A stretch of DNA of 27,584 nucleotides, taken from Chloroflexota bacterium. GTDB taxonomy: Bacteria > Chloroflexota > Anaerolineae > Promineifilales > Promineifilaceae. Shown here in pieces: positions 1 through 7,656 of this stretch. Position 1 is the stretch's first letter. The number at the start of each line of letters is the position of its first letter. Made by a program: the position numbers and the translations under genes. The notes under the pieces were generated by a model. The model saw nothing but the letters and a program-made list of their open reading frames with translations, did no database searches and was not told the DNA's origin. The stretch is taken from positions 1 to 27,584 of the forward strand of contig JAHEEY010000002.1 of assembly GCA_024640485.1 (NCBI GenBank), read 5' to 3'.

Positions 1-159
1 AACAACGGGCAGGAGTATGGGCATGGATTGGGTCTTTCTATCGTGTGGCGGATTACGGACAAGCTTGGGGGAAAGGTTTCGATCGAGAGTCTTGAGGGAA
101 AGGGAAGCATATTCGGTTTCACACTGCCAGGATGTGAGCAGCTGCCGGCAAGCAGCTAG
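1..159 (+). CDS. Sensor histidine kinase, C-terminal fragment (partial)
   Basis: This is the last 52 codons of a gene that begins before the window, open in frame from base 1 to a TAG at 157-159. It contains the glycine-rich ATP-lid motif GHGLGLSIV (G2 box) at residues 8-15 of the fragment. The following segment, VSIESLEGKGSIFGFTLP, is the usual final strand region of the HATPase_c domain in two-component sensor kinases. The protein ends shortly after the domain, as is normal. The sensor and dimerisation parts are outside the window, so the stimulus and partner regulator cannot be named. It converges on the VIT/VWA gene across a strong terminator. Confidence 0.85.
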   Translation, partial: NNGQEYGHGLGLSIVWRITDKLGGKVSIESLEGKGSIFGFTLPGCEQLPASS

Positions 160-168
160 TTCATTGGG

Positions 169-204
169 AAAAGGGAGATCAGCTGACCCGCTGATCTCCC
201 TTTT
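169..204. terminator. Bidirectional rho-independent terminator
   Basis: A perfect 15-bp stem, AAAAGGGAGATCAGC at 169-183 and its complement at 190-204, encloses a 6-nt loop. T-rich sequence follows on the plus strand (TTTTCTTATTT) and TTTT on the minus strand. It lies between the convergent kinase and VIT/VWA genes and can end both transcripts. Confidence 0.85.
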
Positions 205-250
205 CTTATTTCGCTCTCCGATGGCTATGAGCAGATGCCGGCCAATTGAT

Positions 251-2689
251 CTATTTCTGCTGAGCGCCTCGACGCTTGTTTGCTGACCGCAAGGCAAGCA
301 CACCCACCATCATCGCTGCCACAATTCCTGCCAATATCAACATCGTTGGGCTTCCTGGTGCCGCCTCTTGGCCTGTCACGGCTGTCGTCTCCGGCAGCGT
401 GCTGTTATCGTGATTGGGCGTCGCTGCGGGCCGCGTTTGGCTGGCGGCAGCCGGGGCCGTGTCGGCGTTGAGGGGCGCTTCCGGCAGCTGTATTTCGCTA
501 GAACCTTCGCCTGGTACGACCTGGTATGCTTGCCCCCTGAAGATGAAGAGCACTTGCTGGCCCAAGGCCATATATTGCCCGACCTCAGGAGCCGCTGAAA
601 GCAGCTCGAAGTAGGCGTCAGAGGCGAATCCAACCTGCTGGGCTGTTCCACTGTCCGGATCATATGCGGTATCGAGCCAAATGCCGTTGCGCAAGACGAA
701 GGTCTTGCTGCCCACAAACTGAATCGGCTGCTCAACCGCGGCCTGAATCTGGGCGCCGCCAGCGCTGCTGATCGCAGCGTTATCCACGGTCACGGTAGGC
801 ATAGCCATGGGCATTTCAGCTTCCGCCATGCTCCCTTCATCGGCTGCCCGATTGACAGCGGCTTCGCCGCTTGCCGAGGCGGGCGCTGCCATCCCGGTCA
901 TCGCTTCTTCCATAATGGTATCGCGGCCGGTCTGGCTGAAGATATCGTCTTCTTCGATCAGATAACTGGTGTAAGGGGTGATGATGCCATACCGGATGCT
1001 CAGATTGACGATGCTCTGGACCATCTCAGCATTTTCACCATGCAGCCTGATCTGGCCCAGCAGGTGACCGATGGCTCTGGTAGCCCACAGCCGCGGAATG
1101 AATGCCTCGCCCCCTTCGTTCCGGAAGAAGTTGTCAGCGTAAGTGAACGTTTCCGTGCGACCGTTAATGGTGCCGCTTAATGTGATCGCTGCCGGCCCGC
1201 CCTCCCGGTACCGTCCAGCTAACAGCAGCTGAGAGCCGGCGTATAGATCGGGAAGCTGCTGCGGATACATCTGTTCCACCACGATATTCTCAAAATCCAG
1301 CTTGAGATCGGCCAGTACGGGAGCACTGACCTTGGCATAAAAGCTGCTCACCTCTTCGTCTATCGACTGGAAAGGACGCACGTAGGTGGTGGTGCCGCGG
1401 TGATTCTGCGTCAAGCTGTCGAGTAAGGTGGTATCGACATCGTTCCCTACGCCAAAGGCGAAGATGCGGACATTTGAAGGAGCCGCCTGCTGGATGCTTT
1501 CCAGAAGCAGCGGTGTGTCAGTAATGCCTTCAGTCGCCAGCCCATCTGTCAAGAAGATAATGGTCGTTGGCCGCTGGCGGTCTGCTTGGCCTACCGCCTC
1601 AAGCAGCGCCTGGCTGATGTTGGTACCGCCCACCGCTTCCAGCCGGCTGATGAAATCACGGTAGCCGCCGGAGTCAGAGGCGGAATTCAGGGTTGGCGTG
1701 AAGTTGCGCACGCCTGTGCTGAAGGAGACGATATTGAATCGATCATCTTCATTGAGATGCGCTACGACATAGGCCGCCGCCTCTTTTGCCTGCATCATCT
1801 TCTCGCCTTCCATACTGCCGGAAGTGTCCAGAACCAGGATCACGTCCTTGGCGATGATTTCTTCTGCCTCGATGCTGGGCGCGACCAGCAGGAGAAAGAA
1901 ACCATCCTGACCAGTTTCTTTGTAGCTGAGCAGGTTCAGGCCGATCTCCTGGGAAGAAACGGTGTAATAGAGCTCGAAATCTTTATCTGCGTTGACGTTG
2001 GACCCCTCAAAACCAGCAACAGCCTGGAATTCGCCGTCTCTCTGGATAGCCACCGGGTGGCTGGGTGAGTAGATGGTGCGTATCGCCTCGTTGGAGCGCA
2101 GCTCCAAACGGATGCTCTGGTTTTCCAATGGCGTATTGGTGTAGAGATCGGTCGTTTGCGGGTAGACGTAGTGAATCGTGCCGTTGTCCGCCGGCAGAAT
2201 CTGACTATATTCAATTTCTATACGCCGCTCTTGGTGCGGCGGGATGGGGAAGACGTTAGCCTGAATGGCATCGGTTCCCACGTACTCCAACAGGGCAGGG
2301 TCTCGCAGCTGGCGCACGATCTCATCGTAGATCTGCCGGGCTTCATCTTTCCCCAGAATCTTGGCTTCGATTGGGGTGCCGTCAATCCACATGGTCAATT
2401 GAGAGACGGCAGCGCCTTCTGGGAGCGGGAACAGGTAGTTCCCTTCCAGCATCCAATCATTATCGTTGACGAACAGCTGGTCGATATGGGTTGTGGCGAT
2501 CTGATCTTCTACAGTGATATTGACCCGCTGATATCTGATCTTCAGCCCTTCGAAGCGCCAGATGGGCGGCATCGGCGGCTCAATTGGAGGCGGCAGAATC
2601 GGAACCGCGATTTGTGCAGAAGCCGATCCAAAGAGGCCGAACAGAGCGGCTGACAAGAGTATGATTGTGAATAACAGTTTCTTCTTCAT
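251..2689 (-). CDS. Membrane-anchored VIT and VWA domain protein
   Basis: The protein has 812 residues. An N-terminal signal peptide (MKKKLLFT then a hydrophobic run ending ASAQ near residue 26) precedes a VIT (inter-alpha-trypsin heavy-chain) domain at about 45-170. A VWA domain follows at about 283-460 with the metal-site motif DTSGSM starting at Asp288. A beta-rich region comes next, then a Thr/Pro/Ala-rich linker, one transmembrane helix and a basic tail (RSANKRRG). This indicates an extracytoplasmic protein tethered at its C terminus. Bacterial VIT/VWA proteins are thought to bind other proteins through the VWA metal site; the partner is unknown. I chose the start at 2689 because GGAG sits 9 nt upstream and the signal peptide begins there. 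The reading frame extends upstream to 2755, but that extension lacks these features. There is no sortase motif. Confidence 0.88.
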   Translation of the reverse strand: MKKKLLFTIILLSAALFGLFGSASAQIAVPILPPPIEPPMPPIWRFEGLKIRYQRVNITVEDQIATTHIDQLFVNDNDWMLEGNYLFPLPEGAAVSQLTMWIDGTPIEAKILGKDEARQIYDEIVRQLRDPALLEYVGTDAIQANVFPIPPHQERRIEIEYSQILPADNGTIHYVYPQTTDLYTNTPLENQSIRLELRSNEAIRTIYSPSHPVAIQRDGEFQAVAGFEGSNVNADKDFELYYTVSSQEIGLNLLSYKETGQDGFFLLLVAPSIEAEEIIAKDVILVLDTSGSMEGEKMMQAKEAAAYVVAHLNEDDRFNIVSFSTGVRNFTPTLNSASDSGGYRDFISRLEAVGGTNISQALLEAVGQADRQRPTTIIFLTDGLATEGITDTPLLLESIQQAAPSNVRIFAFGVGNDVDTTLLDSLTQNHRGTTTYVRPFQSIDEEVSSFYAKVSAPVLADLKLDFENIVVEQMYPQQLPDLYAGSQLLLAGRYREGGPAAITLSGTINGRTETFTYADNFFRNEGGEAFIPRLWATRAIGHLLGQIRLHGENAEMVQSIVNLSIRYGIITPYTSYLIEEDDIFSQTGRDTIMEEAMTGMAAPASASGEAAVNRAADEGSMAEAEMPMAMPTVTVDNAAISSAGGAQIQAAVEQPIQFVGSKTFVLRNGIWLDTAYDPDSGTAQQVGFASDAYFELLSAAPEVGQYMALGQQVLFIFRGQAYQVVPGEGSSEIQLPEAPLNADTAPAAASQTRPAATPNHDNSTLPETTAVTGQEAAPGSPTMLILAGIVAAMMVGVLALRSANKRRGAQQK

Positions 2690-2812
2690 CTTGCTGTTCT
2701 CCATATGACAAACGGAACATGTTGCTACGTTATCTATGACGTCAGTCAGCAACAATTGGTTCCCCGCATCTTGTGAAATGACAGGGCGGGTTTGAATGCT
2801 TGCTAAAGAAGG

Positions 2813-2849
2813 TGGCGGTCGAGGTTAACCAACGCTATCATTACCGCCA
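2813..2849 (+). promoter_or_regulatory. Inverted repeat in the S9 peptidase leader
   Basis: TGGCGGT at 2813-2819 is repeated inverted as ACCGCCA at 2843-2849 with 23 nt between. The interval also holds the 8-bp palindrome GGTTAACC at 2823-2830. It lies 24-61 nt before the S9 peptidase start and could be an operator or leader hairpin. The function is inference. Confidence 0.35.
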
Positions 2850-2873
2850 ATCTTTTGAATTCTAGGAGTAGCT

Positions 2874-4877
2874 ATGGCACAGAAAACGCGCCGGTTGACG
2901 GCGGAAGATCTTTATCGCATTCAGCTTCCGTTTGATCCCCAGATCTCGCCCGACGGCAGCCAGATCATCTTCACGGTCACCCGCACCGAACAGGGGAGTG
3001 AAAAGAAGTACAGCAGTTTGTGGCTGGTGCCTACCGGTCGCGGTACTGCCCGTCAGTTTACTTACGGCGATCAAAACGACAGCCACCCTCGCTGGTCACC
3101 AGATGGGAGCCAGATCGCCTTTGTCTCCAACCGCGGTGATGCTGAACAGCCTCAAATCTATGTTATCCCGTTCAGCGGCGGTGAAGCGCGTCCATTAACC
3201 AAGCTGAAGGGTTCATTGGCTGGTTTTGCCTGGGCGCCCGATGGCAAGAAACTGCTCTGCAGCTTCCGCAAGCCAGACGCAGAGGCAATTGAGCGAGACA
3301 AGGATGAACAGAAGAAGAAGCTTGGCGTGGTATCCCGTCATTTCACCAATGCCGACTACAAGTTGGACGGGGTTGGCTTTTTGCCGCAGGAAAAATGGCA
3401 TATCTGGACCATTGACGCTCGCAGCGGCGCTGGCAAACAGCTGACCAGCGGCGATGAGTACAGCGAACTATCTCCCATCTGGTCGCCAGATGGTCAGCAC
3501 ATTCTTTTCGTTTCAAACCGCAGCCCAAAGCCCGATCTAGACGCGCATTTGGTAGACCTCTACACCATGCCTGCTGATGGTGGTGAATTTCGCAAGATTG
3601 ACACGCCTACTGGAACTGTTTATGCGCCCAGTTATTCCCCTGACGGCAAGTGGGTCGCTTTCTTGTGCCGCGAAGGCAAAGGGAACGCCTGGCAGAACAG
3701 CAACCTCTGGATCGTTCCTGCCGATGGTTCCGAGCCCGCCGTGAATCTGACCGCCAAGTATGATCTGCACGTGGGCAGCGATACCCTGGCTGATACCGGC
3801 GACCGGCCGACATTGCCCCCAGTCTGGTCTTTGGACGGGACGCGGCTGATGTTTCATGGTGAGCGCCACGGCACCGTGGATCTTTGCTCACTTGCCCGTG
3901 ATGGCGACGATCTTCAGGTTCTGATCAAGGGCGGCGTAGTTGGTGGTTTCAGCTTCAGCCAGAATCAGTCAAAGGTGGCCTATTTCCTGGGCGGCATGAG
4001 TGATCTGGGGCAGGTATGGGTAACGACACCTCAAGGGGGAAGGTCGAAACCGCTTACCCGCTTCAATACATCATGGCTGCGGCAGATTGACTTGGGCCAG
4101 GTCGAAGAGGTCTGGTTCAAAGGGCGGGATGATAACGACCTCCAAGGTTGGATCCTGAAGCCGCCGGGTTTTGACCCGAGCAAACAATACCCGTCTATTC
4201 TGGAGATCCACGGCGGTCCCTGGGCTCAATACGGGGAAGCGTTCATGCATGAGTTCTTCTATCTGGCCGCTCAAGGGTATGTGGTCTACTTCACCAATCC
4301 CCGAGGCGGTCGAGGGTATGGCGAGGCTCACAGCAAGGCGATTCACCGCAATTGGGGGGATGCCGACTATGCCGACCTGATGAGTTGGACGGATTTGGTA
4401 GCCGAGCAGCCGTATATCGACAAGAGCCGTATGGGTGTGACCGGCGGCAGCTACGGTGGGTATATGACCACCTGGATCGTTGGCCATACCAACCGGTATA
4501 AAGCCGCGGTCGCCCAGCGAGTGGTCAGCAATTTTATCAGCTTCTGGGGCTCTTCAGATGTCGGCTACTACTTCGAAGATGCCTGGAGCAGCACCGGCAA
4601 GCCACCCTGGGAAGATCTGGATAAGTATTGGGACCAATCGCCCATGAAGTACATCGCCAATGTGAAAACGCCGACCATGGTAATTCACAGCGAGCAAGAT
4701 TGGCGCTGCCGGCAGGAACAGGGAGAGCAGGTCTTCCTCGCCTTGAGAAAACTTGGCGTCGATACCGAATTGGTTCTCTTCCCTGAATCATCACACGGGG
4801 TCTCCAGAAATGGACGCACCGATCGGCGTATTGCCCGTTTGAATGCCATTCGCCGCTGGTTCGAGAAATACCTCTAG
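2874..4877 (+). CDS. S9 family peptidase (acylaminoacyl-peptidase/dipeptidyl-peptidase type)
   Basis: The protein has 667 residues. The first ~390 form a WD40-like beta-propeller with repeated 'SPDG(S/K)' segments of TolB/S9 type (SPDGSQIAFVSN, SPDGQHILFVSN, SPDGKWVAFLC). The C-terminal ~260 residues are an alpha/beta-hydrolase domain. The triad is readable: Ser526 in GGSYGGY, Asp609 in HSEQDWRC and His641 in SSHGVSRNG. No signal peptide is seen, so it is probably a cytosolic peptidase degrading short peptides. Start choice: ATG 2874 has AGGAG at 2864-2868. It is divergent from the VIT/VWA gene and followed by a strong terminator, so it is probably monocistronic. Endo- versus exo-specificity cannot be read from sequence. 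Confidence 0.93.
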   Translation: MAQKTRRLTAEDLYRIQLPFDPQISPDGSQIIFTVTRTEQGSEKKYSSLWLVPTGRGTARQFTYGDQNDSHPRWSPDGSQIAFVSNRGDAEQPQIYVIPFSGGEARPLTKLKGSLAGFAWAPDGKKLLCSFRKPDAEAIERDKDEQKKKLGVVSRHFTNADYKLDGVGFLPQEKWHIWTIDARSGAGKQLTSGDEYSELSPIWSPDGQHILFVSNRSPKPDLDAHLVDLYTMPADGGEFRKIDTPTGTVYAPSYSPDGKWVAFLCREGKGNAWQNSNLWIVPADGSEPAVNLTAKYDLHVGSDTLADTGDRPTLPPVWSLDGTRLMFHGERHGTVDLCSLARDGDDLQVLIKGGVVGGFSFSQNQSKVAYFLGGMSDLGQVWVTTPQGGRSKPLTRFNTSWLRQIDLGQVEEVWFKGRDDNDLQGWILKPPGFDPSKQYPSILEIHGGPWAQYGEAFMHEFFYLAAQGYVVYFTNPRGGRGYGEAHSKAIHRNWGDADYADLMSWTDLVAEQPYIDKSRMGVTGGSYGGYMTTWIVGHTNRYKAAVAQRVVSNFISFWGSSDVGYYFEDAWSSTGKPPWEDLDKYWDQSPMKYIANVKTPTMVIHSEQDWRCRQEQGEQVFLALRKLGVDTELVLFPESSHGVSRNGRTDRRIARLNAIRRWFEKYL

Positions 4878-4944
4878 CCCAAATGAATCCACCGGCCTGC
4901 CGGGGCAGCTGTCTGGTTAGATGAAATATCCGCAACATTAAGCG

Positions 4945-4989
4945 AGCGCGAAGCTGAACGGCCTAACCATCAATCAGCTTCGCGCTTTT
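4945..4989 (+). terminator. Rho-independent terminator after the S9 peptidase
   Basis: A perfect 13-bp stem, AGCGCGAAGCTGA at 4945-4957 and its complement at 4974-4986, has a 16-nt loop and is followed by TTTT. It lies 67 nt after the S9 stop codon and separates that gene from the arsM promoter. The remaining gap up to 5075 shows nothing I can name. Confidence 0.75.
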
Positions 4990-5075
4990 GTCTGGCGGCC
5001 AATCCACGCTGTCTGGTGGTATCAACTTGCCGGGTTCATGGTTGGATTGTCTCTTGACGGGTTTATTGGTGACCC

Positions 5076-5103
5076 TTGACATATAGAAGAGTGTCTATAT
5101 AAT
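5076..5103 (+). promoter_or_regulatory. Sigma70-type promoter of arsM
   Basis: TTGACA at 5076-5081 and TATAAT at 5098-5103 are separated by 16 bp. Both hexamers match consensus exactly. The ATG of arsM lies about 97 nt downstream. The strength suggests a promoter normally held off by a repressor. Confidence 0.85.
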
Positions 5104-5126
5104 ATCACATAGACGGTTGTCGATAT
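5081..5126 (+). promoter_or_regulatory. Tandem operator-like inverted repeats over the arsM promoter
   Basis: Site 1 is a perfect 7-6-7 inverted repeat, ATATAGA (5081-5087) N6 TCTATAT (5094-5100). It fills the spacer and overlaps both promoter hexamers. Site 2 has the same geometry, ACATAGA (5107-5113) N6 TCGATAT (5120-5126), matching its own complement at 5 of 7 positions. The sites start 26 bp apart. Their position suits steric repression by a dimeric winged-helix repressor. An ArsR/SmtB-type regulator is the obvious candidate given the gene, but no arsR lies in the window. Confidence 0.6.
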
Positions 5127-5199
5127 GTTGGCTGGTTACCGTTAATCAACGTATCAGCCGGCTTGTTGGTTGTCTTGCCAAGAAATAGGAGATTTGGGG

Positions 5200-6069
5200 A
5201 TGGAAAAGAACGTAGAAGAAACGAGTGATGTGCGTGTACAAGTGCGCGAACGGTATGGTCGAATCGCGGCTGAATTCGGAGTCGGAGCGTCTGCGGCAGC
5301 AGCTAGCTGTTGTGGGCCGGCTGATTCGGCTGCCAGCTGCTGCGGACCAGAGCAGTCTGACAACGTGGTGCAGCTTTCGCAAATCTACGAGGCGGGAGAT
5401 GTCTATCAGCTGCCCACCGAGGTGACCGGACTATCCTTGGGCTGCGGCGATCCGATAACTCTGGCTGCGCTGCAGCCTGGACAGACGGTTTTGGATCTGG
5501 GCGCCGGCGGCGGCATCGACTGTTTCTTGGCTGCTCAGCGCGTGGGCCAGACAGGGCGCGTTATTGGCGTTGACATGACCCCGGCGATGATCGAGAAGGC
5601 TAGAGCGAACAAGGCCAAGATCGGCGCGGATAATGTCGAATTCAGGTTGGGCGAAATCGAACATATGCCTGTAGCTGATACGTCAGTAGATGTCATTATC
5701 TCCAACTGTGTCATCAATTTGAGCCCGGACAAGCCGCAGGTGTTTCGTGAAGCGTATCGGGTGCTGCGCCCGGGAGGAAAGCTGGCTGTTGCCGATATGG
5801 TCACTCAGGGCCAGCTCCCCGATGAAATCCGAGACAGCCTCAATGCTTGGATAGGGTGTGTCGCCGGGGCTATGGATATCAACGACTATGTCGCGGCTAT
5901 TAGAGATGCCGGTTTTGAGGACATATCTTACACACCAGTCTACATTGATGATGAAATGATCGATGAGGCGGCCAAGCAGTTGGGAATTACTGAGGCATCG
6001 GTAGGGGAAGGGGAGTCCATGCGGAAGCGCGTCTTCAGCGCCAAAGTGTCGGCGCGCAAGCCTTCCTAG
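5200..6069 (+). CDS. arsM: Arsenite S-adenosylmethionine methyltransferase
   Basis: The protein has 289 residues. It methylates As(III) using S-adenosylmethionine, giving methylated and volatile arsenicals; it is cytosolic. The SAM-binding motif VLDLGAGGG lies at about 98-105, followed by the acidic strand end in GVDMTP. The three cysteines expected for As(III) binding are present: Cys82 (LGCGDP), Cys170 (ISNCVINLSPDK) and Cys220 (WIGCVAGA). The N terminus carries two CCGP motifs (Cys37/38 and Cys47/48), a cysteine-pair extension also seen in other bacterial ArsM proteins. Start choice: ATG 5200 has AGGAG at 5187-5191, 8 nt upstream; an in-frame TTG at 5170 lacks one. It appears to be a single-gene unit behind a repressible-looking promoter, with no arsR, arsB or arsC nearby. 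Confidence 0.95.
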   Translation: MEKNVEETSDVRVQVRERYGRIAAEFGVGASAAAASCCGPADSAASCCGPEQSDNVVQLSQIYEAGDVYQLPTEVTGLSLGCGDPITLAALQPGQTVLDLGAGGGIDCFLAAQRVGQTGRVIGVDMTPAMIEKARANKAKIGADNVEFRLGEIEHMPVADTSVDVIISNCVINLSPDKPQVFREAYRVLRPGGKLAVADMVTQGQLPDEIRDSLNAWIGCVAGAMDINDYVAAIRDAGFEDISYTPVYIDDEMIDEAAKQLGITEASVGEGESMRKRVFSAKVSARKPS

Positions 6070-6230
6070 TGAGCAGCTGACGGGCGGCTGTCTGCCGGTG
6101 GCAGATTCGTGCATGACAACTGTTTAATCCGCTAATGTTTCTCAAATATTGATCAGATGAACTTCTTATGCAGAGCAAACATACTTCTAACGTTGCCGAA
6201 TACAATATAGGGCATACTTAAATACACAGT

Positions 6231-6246
6231 CAATTCGCGAGAATTG
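6231..6246 (+). promoter_or_regulatory. Inverted repeat upstream of the small heat-shock gene
   Basis: CAATTC-GCGA-GAATTG is a perfect 6-bp inverted repeat with a 4-nt spacer, 35 nt before the Hsp20 start codon. It is not the CIRCE element. It could be an operator for a heat-shock repressor or a hairpin in the 5' leader acting as a thermosensor. No convincing promoter hexamers stand out around it. Confidence 0.35.
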
Positions 6247-6280
6247 TAGTTCGGAATAGACAACTGAGGAGATGTATAAC

Positions 6281-6709
6281 ATGAGCACATTAGTACGTTG
6301 GAACCCAACCCGAAACCTGGTTAACGAATTTGATCGTTTTTTCGAGACGGCATCTGATGTCCGCCGGCAAACGCCCACCTATTGGGGCCTGGCTGTTGAT
6401 GTCGCTGAAAACGAAGATGGATACATCGTTGTGGCCAACGTTCCTGGCATGAACCCAGACGAGTTGGACATCACCATGGAAGAAAACGTCTTGACCATCA
6501 AGGGTGAAGTTAAGGAAAATGAAGATATCAACAGTGATCAATATCACGTGCGGGAACGTCGGCTCGGCAATTTCAGCCGCAACATTCGATTCCCTGCTGA
6601 CGTCAATGTTGATGGGATTGCCGCGGCTTACGAGAATGGTCTCTTGACCCTCAATGTCCCTAAGGCTGAGGAAGTCAAACCAAAACGAATCACCGTAAAA
6701 GTAGAGTAA
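6281..6709 (+). CDS. Small heat-shock protein, Hsp20/alpha-crystallin family
   Basis: The protein has 142 residues, typical for the family. Hsp20 proteins are ATP-independent chaperones that form cytosolic oligomers and hold unfolding proteins. The alpha-crystallin domain spans about 36-130, beginning with VDVAENEDGYIVVANVPGM. The conserved late segment AAYENGLLTLNVPKAEE is clear. The short tail KPKRITVKVE contains an I-x-V type oligomerisation motif. Start choice: ATG 6281 has GAGGAG at 6266-6271 at a 9-nt distance; the in-frame ATG at 6272 directly abuts that site and is unlikely. It stands alone between arsM and a terminator. Confidence 0.95.
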   Translation: MSTLVRWNPTRNLVNEFDRFFETASDVRRQTPTYWGLAVDVAENEDGYIVVANVPGMNPDELDITMEENVLTIKGEVKENEDINSDQYHVRERRLGNFSRNIRFPADVNVDGIAAAYENGLLTLNVPKAEEVKPKRITVKVE

Positions 6710-6729
6710 TAGACCTACTTACTGAATGC

Positions 6730-6771
6730 AAAAGGGGTTGGACACAGCTGTGTCCAACCCCTTTTTTTGTT
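6730..6771. terminator. Bidirectional terminator between hsp20 and aroE
   Basis: AAAAGGGGTTGGACACAG at 6730-6747 is followed directly by its exact complement at 6748-6765, an 18-bp dyad, then a T tract. The opposite strand also ends in a T-run after the stem, so it can terminate both the heat-shock gene and the leftward aro operon. Confidence 0.92.
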
Positions 6772-6798
6772 GTTATCGAAAACTGATTGTCGCCAGCG

Positions 6799-7656
6799 TC
6801 AGCCTAGTGCTGCCTTCATAACCTTCACATCGGGCGTTCGATCAGTCCACATCTGAAAAGCTATCACCCCTTGGTGAAGCAGCATGCCCAGCCCGTTGGC
6901 GCTGCCGCATCCCGCGGCTTCAGCCTGGGCCATGATTCTGGTCCTGGCTGGATTGTAGACCAGGTCGTAGACAAAACTGCCGGCGGGGAACTGCAGATCA
7001 TCGGGCCAGATTGAGGTGTCCACGTGAGGGGTCATCCCCAGCGGCGAACTGTTGATGATCAATGGCGCCTCGCTGCCGCCGGCGATCTCCCCAATTGCCG
7101 ATAAAGGGTGCCAGGCCAGCTCCGCAGCCGGCAGGTGAGGGGACAGAAGTTGACATAACTTCTCCGCCTGTGCCGCCCTCCGGGCCAGAATCTTAACCCG
7201 GCCTCCTGACGATGCCAGCCCGAAGGCGATGGCTCTGGCGGAACCACCGGCACCCAAAACCAGACAATCTCTCCCCGCGATTTCGATCCCAAGACCGTTG
7301 AGATCGGCTAGAAACCCAGACCAGTCGGTGTTGTAGCCGGTTAGGTGACTGCTGCCGTCGGCGGTATCAATCACAATAGTATTGACCGCCCCGATCGCTT
7401 CTGCGGCAGGGTCTATTTCGTCCAGAAGGGGCATGACCGCCAATTTGTGAGGGATGGTGACATTGACGCCCCGGAAGCCGAGCGCTGCTAAGCCCCGGAT
7501 CGCGTCAGCGACCTTGTCCGGATGTACGGGTAGGGGCAGATACGCATAATCGAGCCCCAAAGCCTCCGCCGCTGCATTGTGCATAGCAGGGCTCAAGCTG
7601 TGGGAAACGGGCCAGCCGATGAGGCCCAGGAGCTTGGTCTTCCCCCCGATTGCCAT
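6799..7656 (-). CDS. aroE: Shikimate dehydrogenase
   Basis: The protein has 285 residues. It reduces 3-dehydroshikimate to shikimate with NADPH in the cytosol. The shikimate-binding motif SHSLSPAMHN is at 18-27. The catalytic lysine is Lys71 in NVTIPHK and the catalytic aspartate is Asp111 in YNTDWSG. The dinucleotide-binding loop GAGGSARAI begins at 135, and the late motifs NSSPLGM and GMLLHQG are present. Start choice: the ATG at 7656 overlaps the aroA stop as TGATG, implying translational coupling; an upstream in-frame GTG at 7668 is less likely. It is the last gene of the run and is followed by a bidirectional terminator. Confidence 0.95.
   Translation of the reverse strand: MAIGGKTKLLGLIGWPVSHSLSPAMHNAAAEALGLDYAYLPLPVHPDKVADAIRGLAALGFRGVNVTIPHKLAVMPLLDEIDPAAEAIGAVNTIVIDTADGSSHLTGYNTDWSGFLADLNGLGIEIAGRDCLVLGAGGSARAIAFGLASSGGRVKILARRAAQAEKLCQLLSPHLPAAELAWHPLSAIGEIAGGSEAPLIINSSPLGMTPHVDTSIWPDDLQFPAGSFVYDLVYNPARTRIMAQAEAAGCGSANGLGMLLHQGVIAFQMWTDRTPDVKVMKAALG

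Noticed and set aside
1586..2653. Two plus-strand frames of about 160 codons (1586-2068 and 2156-2653)
   Set aside because: Both are antisense to the VIT/VWA gene and have no family signature.
5170..5200. Upstream TTG start for arsM adding 10 residues
   Set aside because: The ATG at 5200 has AGGAG at a good distance; the TTG has none and would place the ribosome site inside the coding region.
6091..6105. Hairpin TCTGCC-GGT-GGCAGA after arsM, considered as a terminator
   Set aside because: The stem is only 6 bp and no T-run follows.
5683..6114. A 143-codon minus-strand frame over arsM, considered as a divergent arsR
   Set aside because: It is antisense to arsM and shows no winged-helix or cysteine-sensor pattern of ArsR.
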